Shown here one piece after another: positions 7,034-12,694 of a stretch of DNA of 12,694 bases. Position 1 is the first letter of the stretch. Each line of letters starts with the position of its first letter. The translations under genes and the position numbers were made by a program. The notes beneath the pieces were generated by a model that worked only from the letters and a program-made list of their open reading frames with translations, did no database searches and was not told the origin of the DNA. The stretch comes from Tritrichomonas foetus (Eukaryota; Parabasalia; Tritrichomonadida; Tritrichomonadidae): the NCBI GenBank assembly GCA_001839685.1, contig MLAK01000945.1:1-12694 (forward strand). Reading direction: 5' to 3'.

Positions 7034-8269
7034 TCAATCAGTAATATTGTAGCGATTGAGAAGTGTAGTTTTTGGAACAACGCCCCTTTGGAAACTCATT
7101 CTGTGTGGCTTTGGTGATTTGAATAGCAGTGATTTTCTGTTATCATTTCCTACAAAAGTTGGTTTTGTTAGAGATAAAACACGACGCATTGGAACTTCTG
7201 CTCCTCTTGACTTTCTTCTTGCTACAACGACTGTTGTAAAGCTTACCGCACCGGTTTTCAAATTTGACATTGAAGAAGCTTGTTTTGTATGCAGCTTTTC
7301 CTTGATTCTTGCTGTTAGCAGCATTTTGTAAGAAGCAGTAAGATCATTTAATTCTTTATTTTTGAGAGACTCTTCAAGATGAGATACATCAAATCCATAT
7401 TTAATCATTTGTTCAACAATTTCTGAATCCAACTTTTGACTTGAAACAATTTTCGTGAATTTGGATAAAATAATATATTCATTTCTTGGAAACCATGGAT
7501 GATTTTTTATTTCTTCAATAGTTATTCGATTTTTAGGGTTCTTACACAATAACCTAGAAATCATATCGAATAAATTCGATGACAAGTCCTGAGGAATGGG
7601 AGGATCTGAATATAGAATTTTGTTCATCAACTTTTTATGTGTCTGGTCTTGAAAAGGGAGGATACCACAAACGATTGTATAAAGCCAAATTCCACAACTC
7701 CAAATATCGGTTTTAGCTGTATATAATTCACCTCTGATTAATTCTGGAGCTGCGTAAGGAGCTGTCCCGCAAGGAGTCGACATGAAATTATTCTCATCAG
7801 TGAATGATTTGGACAAACCAAAATCAATCAATTTAATATTATCGTATTTATCAACCATAATGTTTTCACATTTTATATCACGATGGGCGATTCCATTTTC
7901 ATGCAAATATTCAATGGTGAAAATAAGCTGAGCAAAATATTGTTTCGCTTTCTCTTCTGGAATCCTTGTCAAATTATTGACCATTTCCACGAAGTTTCCC
8001 CGCTCTGCAAGTTCAACAACGACGTAATAAAAATCATCATCTTCAAGGACATCAAAAAGTGACGAAATTAATGGATTTTCTATACTCTGATGAAGCTTAA
8101 CTTCCCTGAAAAATTTCTCTTGATTAATCGCATTTTTCTCGAATATCTTGATTGCCACATTGACGCCTGTTTTCAGGTGGACAGCACACCAAACAGATGC
8201 GGTTCCACCAGTACCAAGAGGATTTAGTATTCTGTAGTTGCCAACTGCCGAGCCAGGCTCGATGCTCAT
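7034..8269 (-). CDS. CAMK/AMPK-related serine/threonine protein kinase with UBA-like segment
   Basis: A 411-residue kinase. I start it at the ATG at 8269 (MSIEPGS); nine upstream codons in frame lead only to a TTG. The kinase domain spans about 12-260: glycine loop GTGGTASV (19-26), Lys41 in VAIK, Glu56, catalytic HRDIKCEN (129-136), DFG at 149-151, APE at 174-176, DIWSCG at 188-193, Arg248 and a closing HPWF. All catalytic residues are present, so it should be active. Thr165 in the activation loop aligns with the threonine that LKB1-type kinases phosphorylate in AMPK. Residues about 280-319 (EIVEQMIKYGFDVSHLEESL...) match the UBA-like segment of AMPK, MARK and BRSK kinases. The tail from 328 is basic and Ser/Thr-rich; I see no KA1 domain. 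Substrate is unknown. A 6-bp-arm inverted repeat lies 15 nt upstream. Confidence 0.92.
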   Translation of the reverse strand: MSIEPGSAVGNYRILNPLGTGGTASVWCAVHLKTGVNVAIKIFEKNAINQEKFFREVKLHQSIENPLISSLFDVLEDDDFYYVVVELAERGNFVEMVNNLTRIPEEKAKQYFAQLIFTIEYLHENGIAHRDIKCENIMVDKYDNIKLIDFGLSKSFTDENNFMSTPCGTAPYAAPELIRGELYTAKTDIWSCGIWLYTIVCGILPFQDQTHKKLMNKILYSDPPIPQDLSSNLFDMISRLLCKNPKNRITIEEIKNHPWFPRNEYIILSKFTKIVSSQKLDSEIVEQMIKYGFDVSHLEESLKNKELNDLTASYKMLLTARIKEKLHTKQASSMSNLKTGAVSFTTVVVARRKSRGAEVPMRRVLSLTKPTFVGNDNRKSLLFKSPKPHRMSFQRGVVPKTTLLNRYNITD

Positions 8270-8284
8270 TCGTGTTTGGTTGAA

Positions 8285-8301
8285 AGAATTAAACAAATTC
8301 T
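8285..8301. promoter_or_regulatory. Short inverted repeat upstream of the kinase ATG
   Basis: AGAATT, AAACA, AATTCT: 6-bp arms and a 5-nt spacer, ending 15 nt before the kinase start. It has the same span (17 nt) and nearly the same distance as the inverted repeat before the coiled-coil gene, but no shared sequence. Arms this short arise readily by chance. Confidence 0.25.
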
Positions 8302-8410
8302 GAAGAAAAAAGAAAAGTTTTTCAGATGGAATATCTCAAAAAAATTCTAATATTTTTATTTTCATTTTCAAGGAGATAATATGGTTGTATTCAAACCCAG
8401 AAAATATTGA

Positions 8411-8424
8411 ATATTGATCAATAT
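8411..8424. repeat. Perfect 14-bp palindrome ATATTGATCAATAT
   Basis: A spacer-less palindrome about 140 nt upstream of the kinase start, preceded by a partial copy (AATATTGA) and followed by a T10 run. A regulatory role is possible but unsupported beyond its symmetry. Confidence 0.3.
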
Positions 8425-8555
8425 CGTTTTTTTTTTAGGAATAACTCTCTAATTAACTGTATAGAATGCACATAATATGTGAATATAATGCTCAATAGCA
8501 ATCCAAAGTGAGGAAGGGTTCGAAATACTCAATTCGTAAGAAATTAGAATAATTT

Positions 8556-8609
8556 CATACAATTTTCAATGGATACAATATTTTAAATAGTGCATACAAT
8601 ATTTTCAAT
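8556..8609 (+). repeat. Three imperfect direct repeats of CATACAATATTTTCAAT
   Basis: Copies lie at 8556-8570 (lacking AT in the middle), 8573-8584 (ATACAATATTTT) and 8593-8609 (full). The outer two differ only by the two-base deletion. A short local duplication in non-coding DNA is the simplest reading. Confidence 0.45.
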
Positions 8610-10664
8610 AATGCATTGTGAAAAAAGCTTTCAACTTTTGTATATCGATTTAATTTTGTTAAATAATGAACTCATCCATATCCAAAAATGTCGGGTAAAA
8701 ATCGATGAAATATTTCAATGTCCCATTCAATTATAGCGGTCATTTCCTTTTTGATATTGAAAATGATGAAAAAATGATTTCATGGGCAAGTATCAACTTT
8801 CTCATAATCAAGGCATGTTTCATAATAAATTATTGTTACTTTAACATATGTGATTGGTGAACAGAAATCTGTATCACGTATTGTTTTTGCCAATTGTCGA
8901 ATTGGAAATTGAAACTGATAGATCGCTTGAAAGAACACAGAAAAAAATCGATCACTTTCATATTCATTAAAAAATATTCCATTGAAAGAGGTTTCTTATG
9001 AAAAGCCAAAGAAAAAAGTTGGATTGATAAAATAACATAATTTACGCAATTGTTCTTTTAAAAATGATGAATTTTTGCTCTAGTGAAAAGAGCACGAGTT
9101 CCTGATTTCATCTCTTCGGAATCTCAAGGAATAGAATCTGATGTGCTTTGAATTTACTTCACAATAGAAATTGGAATGAACAAATGAAATAAAATGAATT
9201 ATTTAGAGAAAATTATTCCCAAAAAATAAATCATACTCGTAGTTTGGGAAAAATACAATAATTTTTGTTCGAAAATATTTCTGTAATATCTCCTTATAAA
9301 TAAACATTCAAGGTTTAGCATTAAATGACTATCAAAAGAGTATTCTGAAGAAGTTCCTTCATGAAGAAAAGATTAATTGGAAATTATCTCGACGATAAAA
9401 ATTTTAATTGGTAACATGTATTAATTAAGCAATCCTTCAAATTCACGATAGAAAATAATGATGAGCAATAGCTATCATCTTTTGAAAGGCCAATATAAAC
9501 ATTTGATGAGTAATTATTTAAGTGAACTTTTTGAATGGTACAACAACAATTTTGAATTTCTTTCGAAAATGTGTAGATAATCAATGTATATCCGCTAAGA
9601 AAATATCTATCATTAATTTTAGAAAAGGATTGATGAGTATGAATGTTGGAAATGACAATCAGAAAAGTCTGAAAGAAATTAATTTCAATTGAATGCCCAA
9701 TACAAATTTGTCAGTTTTTTTCTCTAAAAATAAAATATAATTCATTCAAAACAATATTCATCATGCTGGGAATTTTTCTTTGATAATATCATGTTTGTTC
9801 TCTATAAATATGATCAAAACGTGAAATGTAGAGCATTTACTGAAAATGTTTGAGAAAATATAATGCTTCATTTCGGGTTCATGAGAAATTATCATTTCAC
9901 AAAATTTATGATGTAAATAAAATATTATCAAAATTTTTGAGAAATTGAAAGAAAGATTTTTTCAATAGAACAATTGAGAAAAAGGATCATTATCTAAAAC
10001 CCAACAAATTATGGAACAAAAAAACGAAAAAGAATTATATTGTTATCAAGAAATAGTGTTTAACCAATTCAATAACTTGTTGTGTTTACATTCAAAAAAT
10101 TGGATTATTTTGAATTTTCACAATTTTCGAGAAGTCAAACTCAATTTATTCTTATCTACTCTCTGAAAATTAGAAAAAAATAATAGATATTTAAATGATA
10201 TCTTTGAAAAATATGTTTAACTTTGCTTGGAAATAAATATTATAAGTATGTTAAACTTAGCATACACGAGATGACAATGATTTTCCAAAAACCCCCAAAG
10301 ATATTTTCTAATGAAAAACCCATCTTCCCACTCAAAAAGTTTTATGATTGGTTTTTCGCATGATGAAAATCATGGAAAGGAATAATTTTTCGTGTAATGG
10401 GAAATTGTTCAATGATTTGTGATTAAAATTCGATAGAGTTTAGTTGGTCACTAATGATTTTTGGTATGATTTTACCAAGAAAAAGTAATATCATAATTTT
10501 CAGTTCCATTCAAATTTTGAAAATGAAAATTTTGTACACATGAAAAGATTAATGTATTAAATCGAATTGTTTAACTCAAAAAACTAGACAAGAATAAGAA
10601 ACACCTTTTTTCATTGAATAAGTGAAATCGGAAATTGAGAACTAATCTTTAAAAATTGAGAATC

Positions 10665-10730
10665 CTTTTCTTACGAAAATTGAATTTAATTTTTCATCCA
10701 CCATTCAAACTTTATTTTTTGTAAGAAAAG
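10665..10730. repeat. 10-bp inverted repeat CTTTTCTTAC / GTAAGAAAAG
   Basis: Perfect 10-bp arms at 10665-10674 and 10721-10730 with a 46-nt spacer, about 140-200 nt upstream of the phosphatase ATG. It could be a pair of oppositely oriented protein sites. No target duplication or transposon end is apparent. Confidence 0.35.
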
Positions 10731-10794
10731 AAATTTGAAAAAGTATTCAATTTGAGTAGATTTCACAATAATTCAAAGGAACTACATTTGTGAA

Positions 10795-10811
10795 TTTTCC
10801 AAAAAGGAAAA
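10795..10811. repeat. Small hairpin TTTTCC-AAAAA-GGAAAA upstream of the phosphatase
   Basis: 6-bp arms with a 5-nt loop, ending 56 nt before the phosphatase ATG, probably in its promoter. Arms this short in A/T-rich DNA are weak evidence. Confidence 0.25.
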
Positions 10812-10867
10812 ATAAAATTTCTGCCACATTCAAAACCATCTGAAAAAACAACTCAATTTTCATCAAA

Positions 10868-12178
10868 ATGGGATTCGAAGAAGGGAATGAAAAGCATATC
10901 GCCGCATCATGCGTAATTGATTCTTTCCATGACTTCATCGGCAACAGAAACCTCGATTTTGAAAGTGTTGGATCGGAGGATTCTCCAATCCCTGCATTTC
11001 CTCGCGCGCTTGTCCAAGACCTTCTTGTTGACGCAGAAAAAGTTCTTTCACAGTTGCCGAACGTTGTAAATCTCGAAGGAGGGATTTACGTTGTTGGCGA
11101 TCTCCACGGAAACATTCGCGATCTTTTGCGGATCCTCGCAACAGCAGAACCACCGCCAGTTTCTCGATTTTTATTTCTCGGCGATTATGTCGATCGCGGC
11201 GAGTACTCGGTTGAAGTCATTATTCTATTGCTAGCAATGGTTGTTATTTATCCAAACTACATCACACTCTTGAGAGGAAACCATGAATACGAAGTGGTCA
11301 ATTCCACTTACGGATTTAAAGAGCAAGTTTATGCATTATATGGAAATACAGGATTATATGAAAGCTTCAACCAAACTTTTTCTTACATGCCAGTCGCTGC
11401 GCTTATAGACGATACAACTTTTTGTGTACATGGAGGACTTTCACCAAAACTGAAAAGAATTGACCAATTAAATGACTTTGATCGAACTTTAACCCCACCT
11501 TGTGAATTAATGAACGACATAGTCTGGAGTGACCCTTCGAACGTTACAGAATCATGTATTCAATCGACAAGAGGAAACGGTTGCTTATTTGGTCATACAT
11601 TTCTGCATAATTTTTTGGTGAATAATAAATTGAAAAGGCTGGTTCGAGCTCATGAATGTGTTAAAAATGGGGTTCGTGTTGGAAAAGACTCAAAAATCGT
11701 GACTGTTTTTTCGACATGTAATTATAAGGGAGAAGGAAGTAATCAATGCGGTATAATTAAAGTAATCGAAGATGGAAGTTTCCAGGCTTTTAATTTGAAG
11801 CTAATTAAGGTCCTAAGGCGAGTTAATGCTAATTTTTCGAAAATTGCTTATCGTGGAAAATCAACCTCTATCGTTCTTGGATCGCTTCCAAGCGCAACGA
11901 ATTTGCTTTCGACTCTTAGATTAATCGCTAGAGGTGGTATTGTTGGATCGAGAAGTATGATTAGAAAAAAGACGATAGGAAACCTCAGAAATTTGAATTC
12001 ATCTTGTCTTATCGTAAAACCAGATCTTCCTGATGAATCAACAAAAAGAAGATGGACACTCGGGGCAAATAGTTTGAGTGATATACTCGCTGCAAGTGAA
12101 GCATCAAATATTTCAACATCATGCTCACTTTGTGCGTACGAAACACCGTTATCTTCATCTTTTATTATTCCACAGTGA
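10868..12178 (+). CDS. PP1-like Ser/Thr phosphatase (PPP family) with C-terminal extension
   Basis: A 436-residue metallophosphatase of the PPP family, closest in layout to PP1. All metal and catalytic positions are present: GDLHGN (Asp78, His80), GDYVDRG (Asp106, Arg110), LRGNHE (Asn138, His139), HGGLSP (His188), RGNGCLFG (Arg235) and RAHE (His262). The usual SAPNYCGE loop before the last catalytic tyrosine reads STCNYKGE (282-289), keeping Asn285 and Tyr286 but changing Ala-Pro and Cys, so binding of microcystin-type inhibitors and regulatory partners may differ. The catalytic core is about 45-315. Residues 318-436 form an extra Ser/Thr-rich, basic tail longer than the short PP1 tail, without a recognised domain. 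Trichomonads have many such PP1-like paralogues, so substrate and regulatory subunit cannot be named. The 5' part of the gene is clearly richer in G and C than the 3' part. Confidence 0.93.
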   Translation: MGFEEGNEKHIAASCVIDSFHDFIGNRNLDFESVGSEDSPIPAFPRALVQDLLVDAEKVLSQLPNVVNLEGGIYVVGDLHGNIRDLLRILATAEPPPVSRFLFLGDYVDRGEYSVEVIILLLAMVVIYPNYITLLRGNHEYEVVNSTYGFKEQVYALYGNTGLYESFNQTFSYMPVAALIDDTTFCVHGGLSPKLKRIDQLNDFDRTLTPPCELMNDIVWSDPSNVTESCIQSTRGNGCLFGHTFLHNFLVNNKLKRLVRAHECVKNGVRVGKDSKIVTVFSTCNYKGEGSNQCGIIKVIEDGSFQAFNLKLIKVLRRVNANFSKIAYRGKSTSIVLGSLPSATNLLSTLRLIARGGIVGSRSMIRKKTIGNLRNLNSSCLIVKPDLPDESTKRRWTLGANSLSDILAASEASNISTSCSLCAYETPLSSSFIIPQ

Positions 12179-12694
12179 AAGTTTAAACAATTGTTGTTGC
12201 GGGGTTAAAAACATGTTTTTAATAAATTAGTTTTATTATTTCACTTTCATAGTTTATTCATTAAAGGTACCCAACCTAGACTTCTAACGAAAGAATGTTT
12301 TTAATATTCTAGTATAATGTATAATTTTATAAAAGAATATCATTTTTCATTTTTTAGACAATTTCGTCTTTTAGAAATAAAGATAATCTCAATATATAAA
12401 TTCACTATTCGTTCTGGAGTAAAAGGTCAATTTTTGGTGGCATATTGACAAGTTTATTTAATTGAGAAGTTTACAAAATACGAGATTTTGGAAAAATTCT
12501 AAAGACGTTTATTTTCTGATGAGAATAATCCCTCTTTTTCTCAATTCATAATTCGAAAAAAGTTACAAAATACTACTAATCATGATTCTTATATTTTTCA
12601 TGCTTGGGAAAATTCATTATCAATGGAATTTGGACAATATGATTTTTCTTGAATTATTATTTTTTAGTCATTTTGATCAATTACTGGAAATCTC
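12179..12694. other. Downstream non-coding region
   Basis: 516 nt after the phosphatase gene with no credible frame. It begins with GTTTAAAC (8-bp palindrome at 12181-12188) and the 18-bp palindrome at 12205-12222, then A/T-rich sequence to the window edge. No gene is visibly cut by the right edge. Confidence 0.6.
12205..12222. terminator. Perfect 18-bp palindrome after the phosphatase stop
   Basis: TTAAAAACATGTTTTTAA is self-complementary over all 18 bases, begins 26 nt after the stop codon and is directly followed by TAAA. It shares AAACATGTTT with the palindrome behind the MINDY gene. It may mark the mRNA 3' end or bind a dimeric protein. It is the longest perfect palindrome I found in the window. 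Confidence 0.45.

Larger units (their letters stand above)
8270..10867. other. Long gene-free divergent region between kinase and phosphatase
   Basis: About 2.6 kb rich in A and T. Stop codons are frequent in all frames and the only frame over 60 codons (9384-9584, minus) starts with TTG and resembles nothing. I see no tRNA boxes with matching stems, no transposase remnant and no exon of a split gene. It holds the palindrome at 8411-8424, the direct repeats at 8556-8609, CCCCCAAAGAT at 10292-10302 and the inverted repeat at 10665-10730. It must contain the promoters of both flanking genes. The rest may be spacer or a non-coding RNA that I cannot recognise. Confidence 0.55.

Noticed and set aside
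8270..8296. Nine extra N-terminal codons for the kinase
   Set aside because: The frame begins with TTG; the first ATG at 8269 precedes the kinase domain directly, and the extra part overlaps an upstream inverted repeat.
8516..8540. GGTTCGAAAT resembling a tRNA B box
   Set aside because: The flanks cannot form the 5-bp T-arm stem, and no A box or acceptor stem is found upstream.
9384..9584. 66-codon minus-strand frame in the long gap
   Set aside because: TTG start, no domain or membrane pattern, and isolated in A/T-rich non-coding DNA.
10243..10252. GTATGT resembling a trichomonad 5' splice site
   Set aside because: No ACTAACACACAG-like branch-point/3' splice motif follows, and no exon can be placed on either side.
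3..10302. A 10.3-kb transposon bounded by the ATCTTTGGGGG inverted pair
   Set aside because: Homology stops after 11 bases, no transposase, integrase or polymerase gene lies between, and no target-site duplication is visible.
10747..10944. Minus-strand frame overlapping the start of the phosphatase gene
   Set aside because: It overlaps the antisense of a confident gene, which explains its coding-like part.
1995..12178. A linked ubiquitin-kinase-phosphatase signalling cluster
   Set aside because: The genes have separate promoters and mixed orientations, and eukaryotic gene neighbourhood in this lineage says little about shared function.
12429..12439. AATTTTTGG resembling an Sm-protein site of a U snRNA
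   Set aside because: No U1, U2, U4 or U5 signature sequence nearby and no flanking stem; such T runs are common here. The same applies to a similar word near 5369.

Overview
The window looks like nuclear DNA of a parabasalid protist, most like Tritrichomonas foetus, with Trichomonas vaginalis or a relative as the alternative. The DNA is AT-rich and every gene I recognise is a single uninterrupted reading frame. The protein families are eukaryotic: a MINDY deubiquitinase, the spliceosome factor CWC15, a CAMK/AMPK-like kinase and a PP1/PP2A-type phosphatase. Neutral gaps are long, with no prokaryotic operon logic. Two stop codons lie inside a TAAA, the known trichomonad poly(A) signal. One gene has a TCATT (Trichomonas initiator-like, TCAYW) 9 nt before its ATG. 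The species call is an inference.

Layout: (1) 347-1849 (+), coiled-coil protein with internally repeated hairpin modules and a basic S/T-P-rich tail. (2) 1995-2996 (-), MINDY-1/2-like K48 deubiquitinase ending in a polybasic stretch and a CaaX box; genes 1 and 2 converge across 145 nt. (3) 4118-5311 (+), type II membrane protein with a GT-A-like glycosyltransferase domain, divergent from gene 2 across 1.1 kb. (4) 6060-6650 (+), CWC15. (5) 7034-8269 (-), protein kinase with a UBA-like segment, convergent with gene 4. (6) 10868-12178 (+), PP1-like phosphatase, separated from the divergent kinase by about 2.6 kb without a credible gene. The remaining 0.5 kb and the first 0.35 kb hold no gene that I can see.

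The genes do not form an obvious pathway. They are ordinary regulatory and housekeeping genes, several of them members of families expanded in trichomonads. I see no mobile element, CRISPR array, tRNA or rRNA, and no clear new multi-gene system.

The most interesting signals are small. Perfect spacer-less palindromes lie 16-31 nt after the stop codon in four of six genes, including an 18-bp one after the phosphatase and a shared AAACATGTTT core in two genes. Short inverted repeats lie 15-24 nt before the ATG in several genes, the best being a 31-nt composite hairpin before gene 3. Both patterns are candidates for transcript-end or promoter signals and need a genome-wide count, because short palindromes are common by chance in AT-rich DNA.
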